Source: an uncultured Candidatus Saccharibacteria bacterium
Lineage (GTDB): Bacteria; Patescibacteriota; Saccharimonadia; Saccharimonadales; Saccharimonadaceae
Assembly (NCBI GenBank): GCA_938030095.1
Contig: CALHGK010000001.1
Location: 1-64,000, forward strand
DNA length: 64,000 nucleotides
Direction of reading: 5' to 3'
Under the pieces are notes generated by a model. That model was not told where the DNA came from, did not search any database, and saw only the letters and a program-made list of their open reading frames with translations. This document shows, piece after piece, positions 26,774-35,613 of this stretch (positions are counted from its first letter, which is position 1; the number at the start of each line of letters is the position of its first letter). Position numbers and translations under genes: made by a program.

Positions 26774-28036
26774 TTAGATCCTCAACATTTTATTCAATTT
26801 ATTGCGTAGTGTTTCTGTTTCGCTTGCCCCAATCATCGTATCGTAGCCCACGCGCAGGAGACCCATCGCAGTGATGAATGAGTGGTCGCTGACCTTGTTC
26901 GTCAGGTCGACCACGCCCGAGACGTCACTGGGCTTAATATGCTGCACCACTGGTCGGCGTGTAAAGGGGAGGTCGGTATACCAATCGCGCGTCTCGAGAG
27001 CCTTGACTAGTGGCTTGAGGCTTGCCCCACCACCGCAGAGCAAGATGCGATTAGGCAGGTGATCGACCGAGCTAAATTCGCTAAGAGCAAGATCAACTCC
27101 TGCCAGCCAGACATCGAGGGTTTTATCAATTGCGGTATCAAAATGCTGCTTAAGTTCTTGTTTCATCTGCTCGTGATTGGTCGCGACCTTGAGCTTCTCG
27201 GCCTCGTTGTAGCTAATGGCGCACTCATTGGCGATCGTATTGGTAAAGCTGCGCCCACCAATGCCAAACATCCGCGTCCCTTCCACACCGCCATCATTTA
27301 CTACCGCAATATCTGTCGTACCGCCACCAACGTCGGCAAGAATAGCCGTAAATGAGCTATTCGCATCTGTACCTAGTACACTCCGACTCACCGCAAAGGG
27401 CTCAGCCGCCACCGCCACGAGGTCGAGCGCCAGCTCATCAGCCACGCGCTCGAGTGCGCCAATGTGCACCATGGGAGCAAACGCTGTGTAGATCTGCACC
27501 GCTACGTCCTTACCTTGAAAACTAATCGGGTTGCTGACCTTGTAGCCATCAATGTGAATGCTGACGAGTGCGGAGTTGACGAGCTTTACCTCTACGTCTT
27601 GGTTACCCGTCTCGAGAGCGATCTGCCGCTGCGCCTTGATGGCAGCGCGGTCTTGCACCTTCTCGATGATGAATTCCATCTCGGTCTCATCTAGTGGGCG
27701 ATCGGGCTGCGGACGACGGTAGCGAATGGTATTTGTCACACCCTTCACAAGCTCGCCAGCAATACCAATCACTGCACGGCGCGCCTGTACGCCAGCCTCA
27801 GACTCGGCTTGGGCCAGAGCATCTTCGCAGTTGCGCACAACTGCGGCAATATCGGCAATCGCACCCGAGTGCATATCGCTGCGGTCTTGGTGCTTGCGCC
27901 CCACACCAATGATCTCAATCTCCTCACCATTAACCCGGGCAAGCAGCGCCTTGACGTACTCTGTCCCAATATCAAGGCCAACGAGGCATTCGCTAGCGCT
28001 GTTATCTGCTCGGGTAAGAAATCGATCGAAAACCAT
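26774..28036 (-). CDS. ftsA: FtsA/PilM-family actin-like ATPase
   Basis: The 420-residue protein shows the actin/Hsp70 fold: phosphate-1 VGLDIGTEYVKALLA, a phosphate-2 motif ILADVGGGTTDIAVV, and the adenosine motif LCGGGASLKPL. The inserted subdomain after phosphate-1 fits the FtsA/PilM SHS2-1C arrangement. FtsA tethers FtsZ to the membrane; PilM does a similar job in type IV pili. The C-terminus has no clear amphipathic membrane-targeting helix, so the exact role is open. The ATG at 28036 is chosen over 28042 because TATAAT ends only four bases before the latter. Confidence 0.85.
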   Translation of the reverse strand: MVFDRFLTRADNSASECLVGLDIGTEYVKALLARVNGEEIEIIGVGRKHQDRSDMHSGAIADIAAVVRNCEDALAQAESEAGVQARRAVIGIAGELVKGVTNTIRYRRPQPDRPLDETEMEFIIEKVQDRAAIKAQRQIALETGNQDVEVKLVNSALVSIHIDGYKVSNPISFQGKDVAVQIYTAFAPMVHIGALERVADELALDLVAVAAEPFAVSRSVLGTDANSSFTAILADVGGGTTDIAVVNDGGVEGTRMFGIGGRSFTNTIANECAISYNEAEKLKVATNHEQMKQELKQHFDTAIDKTLDVWLAGVDLALSEFSSVDHLPNRILLCGGGASLKPLVKALETRDWYTDLPFTRRPVVQHIKPSDVSGVVDLTNKVSDHSFITAMGLLRVGYDTMIGASETETLRNKLNKMLRI

Positions 28037-28046
28037 AATCATCTCT

Positions 28047-28052
28047 ATTATA
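28047..28052 (-). promoter_or_regulatory. -10 box of the ftsA-like operon
   Basis: TATAAT on the minus strand, 10 bases before the ATG at 28036. It probably drives the ftsA-like, baseplate-like, ruvX, mltG operon. Confidence 0.55.
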
Positions 28053-28241
28053 TACCATATACACGCCTGCCTGCTAGCCCCAAACGGTGATTATTGGCGA
28101 ATTTATGATGAGAATATTCATTTTGTACCGAGCACAACAAACGCCACTATTACGCAATAACCACGGCTTGGATTGAAAGGCGGTGAAATATTTATCGCAA
28201 TAGATTCGTATACTCTGTAGAGAAAGATTCAGAAAAATCAT

Positions 28242-28283
28242 ACAGTGGTAACATCTCCTTGACAAAACAGAGGTAACCACTGT
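28242..28283. promoter_or_regulatory. Inverted repeat around the promoter of the 28298 gene
   Basis: ACAGTGGTAAC (28242-28252) and GTAACCACTGT (28273-28283) match as an inverted repeat in 10 of 11 positions. The left arm lies upstream of the -35, the right arm abuts the -10. This is a good operator layout. Confidence 0.5.
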
Positions 28284-28288
28284 ACAAT
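28259..28288 (+). promoter_or_regulatory. Strong promoter of the 28298 gene
   Basis: Consensus TTGACA (28259-28264), 18-base spacer, TACAAT (28283-28288). The ATG follows nine bases later. Confidence 0.75.
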
Positions 28289-28297
28289 ACGCTCACT

Positions 28298-29140
28298 ATG
28301 ACCAATCGAGAGCCAGTCGATGCCGCGTATATCGGCATCTTTCCACTTGAGAACTACGAGCCAACCAAGCATACCCTGCTTGGCCGTCACCTGTATGAAA
28401 CGGTCGCAGCGCTTGAAGCGCACCATGCCATGCCCGACGAAACAACGATAGCTTACCAAGCTCCCTTTGGGCAATATAACGAAGATGGTACATTGGCCGT
28501 TGACCTCACAGCTGATGCCACTGGCTTGACTGCTGGCCAGCTCGCCTTTGCCGACCCCGATAAGCACCATTCTTTTGCGCTAACACTGGCGGATAATCGG
28601 CACTACTGGTATAGCCGGACCGACCCTAGCCACACGATGCCTATCACCCACAACCACGTGGCACGCCTACTCGACCGCTCGCGCCCGCCTGGCGATTCGG
28701 AGTTATTTAGATGGTATGCAACCAACCGCGGCACAACTGCTGCCGACCTCCAGACTCTTCTTGACGAAGCGGTCCTCCCTACGGTTAATCCTGAGCAAGT
28801 TCGCCGTGATGCGACCTACTGCTATAATGATATTATTCTCAAAGGCGAACAGTGGTCTGGTGTGCGTCTTGCACTGACAATACGTCGGCTTGGTCAGCTT
28901 GCTATGGGCACTACAGCAAATCTAAAAATACCCTACAGCTGTGATGAGCTCGACGCACCGGTGACTTGCCGTATTACCAGTGACGACTTAGAATATACCA
29001 CGCTTGCCTGCTTTTATGATCATAACGAAACAACCTCGCAGCGTCGCCGTACATATGTTGAGCCAGACATCGCAGAGCTAAGCAACACTATCGCCCAGCT
29101 AACAGAGGATATGATTGCTGAGCGCTGCGCTCTCCAGTAG
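28298..29140 (+). CDS. Unknown soluble protein with a regulated-looking promoter
   Basis: I do not recognise this 280-residue protein. It has no signal peptide, no membrane helix and no obvious catalytic motif. It starts MTNREPVDAAYIGIFPL and contains several His, Tyr and Asp-rich stretches (HHSFALTLADNRHYWY, HNHVARLLDRSRPPGD). Composition matches the neighbours. The promoter is one of the strongest in the window and is framed by an inverted repeat, so it is probably controlled. Transcription ends at a hairpin shared with alaS. Confidence 0.8.
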   Translation: MTNREPVDAAYIGIFPLENYEPTKHTLLGRHLYETVAALEAHHAMPDETTIAYQAPFGQYNEDGTLAVDLTADATGLTAGQLAFADPDKHHSFALTLADNRHYWYSRTDPSHTMPITHNHVARLLDRSRPPGDSELFRWYATNRGTTAADLQTLLDEAVLPTVNPEQVRRDATYCYNDIILKGEQWSGVRLALTIRRLGQLAMGTTANLKIPYSCDELDAPVTCRITSDDLEYTTLACFYDHNETTSQRRRTYVEPDIAELSNTIAQLTEDMIAERCALQ

Positions 29141-29191
29141 GGCCGCACCCCCCTCTTCCGCGCCCTTGTAGGTGTTATTAATGCCAACACA

Positions 29192-29222
29192 ACAACACCA
29201 GTAAATATATTACTGGTGTTGT
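29192..29222. terminator. Bidirectional terminator
   Basis: ACAACACCAGTA (29192-29203) pairs with TACTGGTGTTGT (29211-29222), 12 bp, between the unknown gene and the convergent alaS. Confidence 0.8.
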
Positions 29223-29249
29223 ATTGTTTATTCCTGTTATTTGCTAGCG

Positions 29250-31133
29250 TTACCGCAAAACTGCCTTGATCCGGCGGATACCGGCTGAGCTCGACTCTTC
29301 CTTGGTAATTTTGAACCACTTACCGTCTTCAGCCAAGACGCCAGTGTGCTCAACGTGCGGCCCCCCACAAACTTCGAAGCTCACGCGCTCATCACCTTCG
29401 CCGATGGAATAGACCTTGACGGTGTCGCCGTAGCGCTCGCCAAAGGCACCGATTGCACCGAGCTTCAGTGCTTCGTCGGTTGGGTACACGGCAAAGCTCA
29501 CAGGCAAATCCGCCTCGATCCAAGCGTTAACCTGGTCTTCCACCGCTTGCTTTTCCTCTGGGGTGAGCTTGTCATGATTGAAGTCGAAGCGTAGGCGCTG
29601 AGCGGTGATGTTGCTCCCATGCTGCTGCAAATCTGGTGCTTTCAATACCGTGCGCAGCGCTGCTCCGAGCAGGTGCGTTGCCGTGTGATACTTGAGATGA
29701 ATTGGGTCGTGACCTTCCAACCCGCCACTAAATTGCCCTTTGCGCGCTGTCTTGGAGCGCTGGCGCTGCTCAGCCATCTTGGCGTCAAATTCTGCTCGCC
29801 AGTCCTCGGAGAGCGAAATCCCCTGCTTGTATGCCTCCTCTGTACTGAGCTCTACCGGGAAGCCAAAGGTATCATATAGCGTAAATAACTCCGCGCCAGT
29901 CAGGCCATCTGCGACATACTGCTGCATCTGTTTGAGCCCCTTGCGAAGCGTCTGCCGGAAGGCTTTTTCTTCCTTGGCGAGCACGGCGATGATCTGTTCG
30001 CGCGCTGCTTTGACCTCCGGGAAGTCTGCCTCGTATAGATCAGCAATCACCGGCACCACTGCCTCGAGGAAGTTCTGCTCGATGCCAAGGTCGAAGCTGT
30101 AGCGAATCGCCCGTCGCAAGAGGCGGCGCATCACATAGCCTTGCTCCTTGTTGCTCGGGATGCAGCCATCGACCGCCATGAAGCTGGCTGCTCGCAGGTG
30201 GTCAGCAATCACCCGCATACTCTCGGTGTGCGAGGCATAGCTCTTGCCACTGAGCTGCTCAAGCTTTTCGATGATGGGCCACATCAGGCTAATCTTAAAG
30301 ACGTCGGGGTCGTTATTGGCCGCCGCCGCAATGCGCTCTAGGCCAGAGCCGTGGTCGATATTCGGCTTATCTAGTGGGACAAATTGCCCCTCGGCCACCT
30401 TCTTGTACGCCATAAAGACGTTGTTGCCGATCTCCATAAAGCGCCCGCAGTCGCAGTTGGGGTGGCAGTGCTCACCAAACTTCGGGTCGTGCTCGATGAA
30501 ATCAAACTCATAAAACATCTCGCTGTCGGGCCCGCATGGGTCACCGACTGGCGTCGTCTCGGGTCCGCCGTTGCGACTCCACCAGTTTTTGCTGCCGTCG
30601 TAGTAGAAGATACGCTCACCTGGCTGGATGCCACGGGCTGCGCCATGTTCTTCGCTGCCGATGTCGGCACTTTTCGCTTCGATCCCCTTTTCGGCAAATT
30701 TCTGCCGCCACAGCTCGGCTGCTTCGGTGTCTTTGGCAATATTGTACTCGGGCGCACCAATGAAACACGTTACATACAGGCGATTCGGGTCAAGCCCTAC
30801 TTCCTCGGTGAGGAATGTCCACATCCACGTAATCTGCTCTTTCTTAAAGTAGTCGCCCAAGCTCCAGTTACCGAGCATCTCAAAGAAGGTGGTATGGCGG
30901 TTGTCACCAATATCGTCGATGTCTTGAGCACGCAAGCATGTCTGCGAGTCGGCGATGCGCTTGCCCTGTGGGTGTGTCTCGCCCAGTAGGTATGGGATCA
31001 TCGGCTGCATGCCCGCACCGGTAAAGAGCGTCGTCGGGTCGTCGGTTAGGATGAGCGGGGCCCGCTTGATAATGGCGTGCTGCTGCTTGGCATAAAATTC
31101 GAGGTATTTGTTGCGGATATATTGAGCATTCAT
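29250..31133 (-). CDS. alaS: Alanyl-tRNA synthetase without C-Ala domain
   Basis: AlaRS charges tRNA-Ala. The protein has the class II catalytic domain (start MNAQYIRNKYLEFYAK; FTGAGMQPMIPYLLG), the tRNA-recognition helices and the editing domain with HTATHLLG (HxxxH) and CGGPH (CxxxH) zinc ligands. It ends at SSSAGIRRIKAVLR, right after the editing domain: 627 residues against about 870, with no C-Ala oligomerisation domain. The start at 31133 is chosen because TGC-TATAAT lies seven bases upstream and the protein begins there by homology; the open frame extends 41 codons further. No T-box is visible. Confidence 0.95.
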   Translation of the reverse strand: MNAQYIRNKYLEFYAKQQHAIIKRAPLILTDDPTTLFTGAGMQPMIPYLLGETHPQGKRIADSQTCLRAQDIDDIGDNRHTTFFEMLGNWSLGDYFKKEQITWMWTFLTEEVGLDPNRLYVTCFIGAPEYNIAKDTEAAELWRQKFAEKGIEAKSADIGSEEHGAARGIQPGERIFYYDGSKNWWSRNGGPETTPVGDPCGPDSEMFYEFDFIEHDPKFGEHCHPNCDCGRFMEIGNNVFMAYKKVAEGQFVPLDKPNIDHGSGLERIAAAANNDPDVFKISLMWPIIEKLEQLSGKSYASHTESMRVIADHLRAASFMAVDGCIPSNKEQGYVMRRLLRRAIRYSFDLGIEQNFLEAVVPVIADLYEADFPEVKAAREQIIAVLAKEEKAFRQTLRKGLKQMQQYVADGLTGAELFTLYDTFGFPVELSTEEAYKQGISLSEDWRAEFDAKMAEQRQRSKTARKGQFSGGLEGHDPIHLKYHTATHLLGAALRTVLKAPDLQQHGSNITAQRLRFDFNHDKLTPEEKQAVEDQVNAWIEADLPVSFAVYPTDEALKLGAIGAFGERYGDTVKVYSIGEGDERVSFEVCGGPHVEHTGVLAEDGKWFKITKEESSSAGIRRIKAVLR

Positions 31134-31140
31134 AGGGGGT

Positions 31141-31146
31141 ATTATA
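31141..31146 (-). promoter_or_regulatory. Extended -10 of alaS
   Basis: TGC-TATAAT on the minus strand, seven bases before the ATG at 31133. Confidence 0.65.
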
Positions 31147-31325
31147 GCACGGACGCACTGCCCTATGCATCTTTGGTGGTATTCCACGCTTACCTCAAGT
31201 TTTGGCGCGACCTCATCATCACACCGAGTATCACTTCTTAGACTATTCCCGAGCATGTATAGCGTAATGGCGTTGAGAAGTTTTTCGCATCACAAAAAGA
31301 ACATCATTAATGTGAACACCCACAT

Positions 31326-31358
31326 ACAAAAATCGACTCATCCGAGCCGATTTTTGCG
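31326..31358 (-). terminator. Terminator of the LAxTG protein gene
   Basis: AAAAATCG and CGATTTTT close a hairpin whose interior is CTCATCCGAG, the same 10 bases found in the arg attenuator terminator. The minus-strand tail is a T-run. Confidence 0.8.
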
Positions 31359-31376
31359 GTGTCATACTACTACCTA

Positions 31377-32483
31377 CTAACGCTTGAATAACTTATTGCG
31401 ATAACGCCACAAGCCAACTGCCCCACCAACGAGAGCAACGCCCACCCCGCCAAGGAGCCAGAGGCTGGCACCAGTGTCGGCAAGCGCAGCTGCTACAGGA
31501 TGTGCCTGCTCGGGCGTGTGGGCTGCCTTTTTAGGTTCTGCGGCAGCTTGCTGTGGTTGTTGTGGTTGCAGTGCAGCGCGGACGATACCAACCCGTCGCT
31601 GCAATGCCGCCTTGGCCGCATCGTCTTTGACAGTATCGACCACTGATTGGGTTGTTGCAAGCAGTGCAAGATCCGGCTTGGCTTCGAGCGCATCAACGGC
31701 TTGCGCGGCTGTCTTTTGGCGTGCTTGATCCTCCTGGATGGCCGTGGCTATAGCAGTAGTGAGCGCCTTCGTCGCTTTGGCAAGCTCTGGCGTTGTGGTT
31801 GCTTTGAGATTTGCGAGGCGATCTGCCTCTGTCGCTGCTGCAGCAACATCCTTGTCTGCTGCGACGTAGGCTGGCGCAGCAGCAAGCTCTTGCTTGGCTT
31901 TGTCGTAGTCGGTGTGGTCGACTCGCAGATCATCAATTGCTTGCTGGAGCTCTTGCAATGCTTTGTCGATCACAGCCTGAGGAGACGTCTCATCAGCCAC
32001 CACGGCACGGGCAATAACCTGTTTGGATATTGCCTCCGCCCTGGTGTGTGGGCTGTAGCCATCCAGCACCATCGGCTCAGCTAGCTTCGCTTCGAGCTTT
32101 TCAGTGGTTGTGATCTCTACCTCGCGCGTTACCTCTGCTTTATTGTTGGCATTATCGACCGCACGGTAAGTGATTGTGTATGTGCCTGGTTTTGGGTTTG
32201 CAAGGTCAAGGTTTTTTGCGTCGATAACCACGCCATCACTATTAACACCTGTTCCGTCGGCCCCATCATTCGCTGCCACAGTACGCACCGCATCGGCAAT
32301 TGAGCGACCCGCTCGCGCCACGAGCTTCTCTGGCTTGGCTGGCGTAAAGACTGGTGCGGTAGTGTCAGCATCAGCATACGCCTGATGCGCCACAAGCTGC
32401 GGCCCCACAAGCCCAATGCCACCAACGACGACTGCAGCCGCGGCAATAACTCTCATCCGAGAGTGAGTGTGTTTTACCCTCAT
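31377..32483 (-). CDS. Cell-wall surface protein with LAxTG-like sorting signal
   Basis: The 368-residue protein has a signal peptide (about 1-37) and an Ig-like/DUF5011-type repeat (about 45-125, PKPGTYTITYRAVDNANN). Helical Ala/Lys/Glu-rich FIVAR-like repeats follow (about 150-310). The C-terminus has LADTG, a hydrophobic helix and a basic end (RYRNKLFKR). That end is a variant sortase signal (LPxTG type, with Ala for Pro as in some Actinobacteria). It is probably exported and linked to wall or host-contact structures. No sortase gene is in the window. The ligand is unknown. Confidence 0.8.
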   Translation of the reverse strand: MRVKHTHSRMRVIAAAAVVVGGIGLVGPQLVAHQAYADADTTAPVFTPAKPEKLVARAGRSIADAVRTVAANDGADGTGVNSDGVVIDAKNLDLANPKPGTYTITYRAVDNANNKAEVTREVEITTTEKLEAKLAEPMVLDGYSPHTRAEAISKQVIARAVVADETSPQAVIDKALQELQQAIDDLRVDHTDYDKAKQELAAAPAYVAADKDVAAAATEADRLANLKATTTPELAKATKALTTAIATAIQEDQARQKTAAQAVDALEAKPDLALLATTQSVVDTVKDDAAKAALQRRVGIVRAALQPQQPQQAAAEPKKAAHTPEQAHPVAAALADTGASLWLLGGVGVALVGGAVGLWRYRNKLFKR

Positions 32484-32714
32484 AATAATCCCCCTTATGG
32501 TTGTCTATAAGTGTCAGTATACGAAACTGCTGTTTAGGTTGTCAACAGACTTGCTACTGAGGTTGCGATGTACTATTCTCAGTTGCGGTCATACCCTCTT
32601 GCACATTAATCTCGGCTGTCGTTTCCGGAACAGCGCCTAGTGATCGGGTATATATGCCTTGCAGAATGCAGAATAGCCTCTCTGTTTTCACTCATTATTG
32701 AGGTAATAAAGCAG

Positions 32715-33833
32715 CTATAAAGCCATGGAATCGACGACAATCCCTCCGCCAAGGCACTCTGCCCCGCGGTAGATCACGGCCGACTGGCCGGCTGCCACAG
32801 CGCGCTCAGGGTCACTGAGGTGGAGAGTGGCTTGAGCCTGGGCTGAGTCATACTGTAGCGTGCATGACCTCAGCTGGCCACGGTGGCGCAGGCGGACGGT
32901 CAGCTGGTCATCTGCCGCTGGTGCACCGTGAATCCAGTGCAAATCACCCACCAGCACATCATGGCGCCACATCGCTTCGTCATTCATATTGCGGCTCACA
33001 TACACCACATTTGCTGCCATGTCCTTGCCTACCACATAGTATGGCAAGCCACCGCCGACATCCAGCCCATGGCGCTGGCCTAGGGTGTAGAAGATCGCGC
33101 CATCGTGCCGGCCTAGCACCACCCCTGTTTGCTTGTCGATAATATCGCCCGGGCGAGTGGATACATACTGGCTGAGGAAGTCTCGCATACCAACGTTGCC
33201 AACGAAGCACACTCCCATCGATTCCTGCTTGCGCGCTGTCCAGAGGCCACGCTCACTGGCCATGTGCCGCACCTGCTGCTTGGTATAGCCACCAAGCGGG
33301 AAGAGTGTATGTTGGAGTGCATCACTCGTCACGCGGTAGAGGAAGTAGGTCTGGTCTTTGGCTGCGTCGGTGGCGCGGTAGAGGCAATCAGGCTGGAATG
33401 AGTGTTCTTGACTAGTCGCTGCGCTGTTATCCTCTGCACATGCGCCACCGGTCTGCGCATAATGGCCAGTAGCAATGAGGTCGGCCCCACGCTCGCGCGC
33501 TGTATCGAGAAAAAGCCGAAACTTAATCTCTTGGTTGCACATAACATCGGGGTTAGGCGTGCGCCCAGCTTGGTACTCAGCTAGCATGTAGTCTACCACC
33601 TTGTGCTTGTAGTCATGCTCAAAATCAAAGACGATAAAGTCGATACCCAGCTGCACCGCGACCCGCTTGGCATCAGCTAAGTCTTCCGCCCAGGGGCACT
33701 GCATGCCAGGCAGATCTTGGCTCCAGTTTTTCATATACACGCCGGTTACGTCGTAGCCCTGCTCCACCAGCAGCGCTGCTGTAAGGCTACTATCCACCCC
33801 ACCACTCATCCCGACAAAAACACGCTGCGTCAT
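32715..33833 (-). CDS. mnmA: tRNA-specific 2-thiouridylase
   Basis: MnmA places sulphur on U34 of tRNA for Glu, Gln and Lys. The 372-residue protein has the PP-loop SGGVDSS (10-16), the first catalytic Cys in NPDVMCNQEIKF, and the second in GVCFVG, followed by the C-terminal beta domains. It overlaps the stop of ydcF by four bases (ATGA). A cysteine desulfurase heads the same operon, and such an enzyme supplies the persulphide sulphur for this reaction. Confidence 0.96.
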   Translation of the reverse strand: MTQRVFVGMSGGVDSSLTAALLVEQGYDVTGVYMKNWSQDLPGMQCPWAEDLADAKRVAVQLGIDFIVFDFEHDYKHKVVDYMLAEYQAGRTPNPDVMCNQEIKFRLFLDTARERGADLIATGHYAQTGGACAEDNSAATSQEHSFQPDCLYRATDAAKDQTYFLYRVTSDALQHTLFPLGGYTKQQVRHMASERGLWTARKQESMGVCFVGNVGMRDFLSQYVSTRPGDIIDKQTGVVLGRHDGAIFYTLGQRHGLDVGGGLPYYVVGKDMAANVVYVSRNMNDEAMWRHDVLVGDLHWIHGAPAADDQLTVRLRHRGQLRSCTLQYDSAQAQATLHLSDPERAVAAGQSAVIYRGAECLGGGIVVDSMAL

Positions 33834-34435
33834 GATTGCACCGCCTTAAACCAACCAATTTTCACCAGCTCTTCGATCGTCAGCTGCCAGCCACTTGGCG
33901 TGAGCCACCAGGTGTCTGACCACTGTTTGTCGGTGGCAACAGGGTGGCTGCGCATGGCAATATGCGGCACATACTGGCCAAACTCCAGTGCAACGCGGCG
34001 CGAGTGGTAGGCGCTAGTAACGAGGATGATCGAGTCAAGATTCTTTTGACGGAGGAGTTGGCCCGTTTTTTTAGCATTTTGGCGGGTGGTTTCGCTTAGT
34101 TCCTCGGTGAGAATTGCACGGTCGGGCACACCAGCCGCCACAGCTTGGCGGCGCATTGCCTCGGCATTGCTGGGGCCAGTCTTATCGGCGGCAGCACCCG
34201 AGAAGACGATGAAGCGCGCCCAGCCATTTTGGTAGAGGCGAATCGCTTCGGCGGTGCGGGCCTGGGTATCGCCACCACTCACTGCCACAATGGCATCAGC
34301 AGCCTGGCACTGCTCGGCACTGCTCGGGGCTGCTTGGCAGGTGGCCAGGTCGTCGCGCGTTAGCCAGCGCCCACCAAGCCAAACGAGGAGCATCAGGGCG
34401 ATAAATATCCCGGCAAGCCAGCGTAATAATTTCAT
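33830..34435 (-). CDS. YdcF/SanA-like DUF218 membrane protein
   Basis: The 201-residue protein has an N-terminal helix (about 5-25) and a DUF218 domain with AIVAVSGGD, FIVFSGAA, ETTRQNAKKT and LVTSAYHSRRVALEF. The family includes ElyC/SanA/YdcF proteins linked to envelope integrity and lipid carriers; the chemistry is not settled. The ATG at 34435 overlaps the iscS stop as ATGA; an upstream start at 34489 would lie within iscS. It is the middle gene of iscS-ydcF-mnmA, an odd guest between two sulphur-transfer genes. Confidence 0.88.
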   Translation of the reverse strand: MKLLRWLAGIFIALMLLVWLGGRWLTRDDLATCQAAPSSAEQCQAADAIVAVSGGDTQARTAEAIRLYQNGWARFIVFSGAAADKTGPSNAEAMRRQAVAAGVPDRAILTEELSETTRQNAKKTGQLLRQKNLDSIILVTSAYHSRRVALEFGQYVPHIAMRSHPVATDKQWSDTWWLTPSGWQLTIEELVKIGWFKAVQS

Positions 34436-35595
34436 CGCTGCGCCCCCTTCACTCGCTCCTGCTCGTGCTGGACCGCTGCAATAATGCACTGCGCCGCACG
34501 CTGGCAGTTCTCCTCGGTCGAGAGCCGCCCCAGGCTGATGCGCAGGCTTCCGTCGGCTACCTCTGGTGGTAGGCCAATTGCCGTCAGGACATGGCTGCGC
34601 AGCCCTTTATTGGCCGCACAGGCGCTGCCAGTTGCCACGAGTACACCATCGCGCTCAAGCAAGAAAATGAGCCGCTCGGCATCCACCCCGGGGAACGAGA
34701 TATGTAGATGACCCGCCAAGCGATGTTTCACATCACCCGAGACAACTGCCGTGGGGATGTGCTCACATAGCGTGCGCTGCATACTGTTACGCAGCCGCTC
34801 AAGGCGCTGCGCCTCGGATTTGCGGTGTGCTTGAGCAAGCTCCAGCGCCGCTGCAAAGCCGACCGTACCAGCCACATTCTCTGTCCCACTGCGCAGGCCA
34901 CGCTCTTGCCCACCACCAACGATGAGCGGATCAAGCCGCACCTGGCTAGCCAGCCACAAGAGGCCAACTTGCTTGGGGCCATATATTTTGCCAGCATTGA
35001 GCGTCAGTGCATCCACCCCCAGGCGCGCCACATTAATATCGAGCTGGCCTGCCCCCTGTGAGGCATCACTGTGGAGGTAGAGCGGCGTTGATTCACCTGC
35101 TTCGAGTCGTCGCTGGCGCTCACGGGCTACCACTGCGGCGATCGCCCGCAACGGCTGAATCGTCCCCAGCTCATTATTAGCCAAGGCAACACTGACCAGC
35201 ACAGTCTCTGAGCGAATCGCCTGGGCAATCACCTCGGGTGTCACTACGCCTTTTGGGTTCGCTTTTACTACTGTCACATCATGCTGGTGCGCTGCTGCTA
35301 ACACAGCGTGGTGCTCTATATTTGCCGTTACCACATGGCCGTGTACACCAGCAAACATGAGGTTGATCGACTCTGTTGCACCAGCCGTCATAATAATCTC
35401 ATCTGGCTTGCCGCCCAGCGCCACCGCAAGACGGTGCTTTGCCTGGCGATAGGCTTGCCGCACCGCTACTGCCGGCGCATAAGGACTGGACGGGTTAAAA
35501 AACTGCTCAGCAAAGTAGGGCTGCATCGCTGCCAAAACACGGTCATCCATCGGCGTGGCCGCTGCGTGGTCGCAATATATCATCTCTGGTTTCAC
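34432..35595 (-). CDS. iscS: Cysteine desulfurase
   Basis: A PLP enzyme that takes sulphur from cysteine. The 387-residue class-V fold has DASQGAGQ (PLP ring contact), LNAGKIYGPKQVG with the PLP Lys, GGQERGLRSGTEN, and the sulphur-carrying Cys in TGSACAANKG. The Lys motif NAGK differs from the SxHK of classical IscS. The first codon is GTG at 35595, seven bases after TGC-TATACT; an ATG at 35583 is the alternative. It leads an operon with ydcF and mnmA, so tRNA thiolation is the clearest destination of its sulphur. Confidence 0.93.
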   Translation of the reverse strand: MKPEMIYCDHAAATPMDDRVLAAMQPYFAEQFFNPSSPYAPAVAVRQAYRQAKHRLAVALGGKPDEIIMTAGATESINLMFAGVHGHVVTANIEHHAVLAAAHQHDVTVVKANPKGVVTPEVIAQAIRSETVLVSVALANNELGTIQPLRAIAAVVARERQRRLEAGESTPLYLHSDASQGAGQLDINVARLGVDALTLNAGKIYGPKQVGLLWLASQVRLDPLIVGGGQERGLRSGTENVAGTVGFAAALELAQAHRKSEAQRLERLRNSMQRTLCEHIPTAVVSGDVKHRLAGHLHISFPGVDAERLIFLLERDGVLVATGSACAANKGLRSHVLTAIGLPPEVADGSLRISLGRLSTEENCQRAAQCIIAAVQHEQERVKGAQR

Positions 35596-35602
35596 TCCAA
35601 TT

Positions 35603-35608
35603 AGTATA
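35603..35608 (-). promoter_or_regulatory. Extended -10 of iscS-ydcF-mnmA
   Basis: TGC-TATACT, seven bases before the GTG at 35595. Confidence 0.55.
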
Positions 35609-35613
35609 GCACT

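Noticed and set aside
31134..31376. T-box or other riboswitch upstream of alaS
   Set aside because: No T-box GGTGG motif; the extended -10 is seven bases before the start, so the upstream sequence would not be transcribed into the alaS message.
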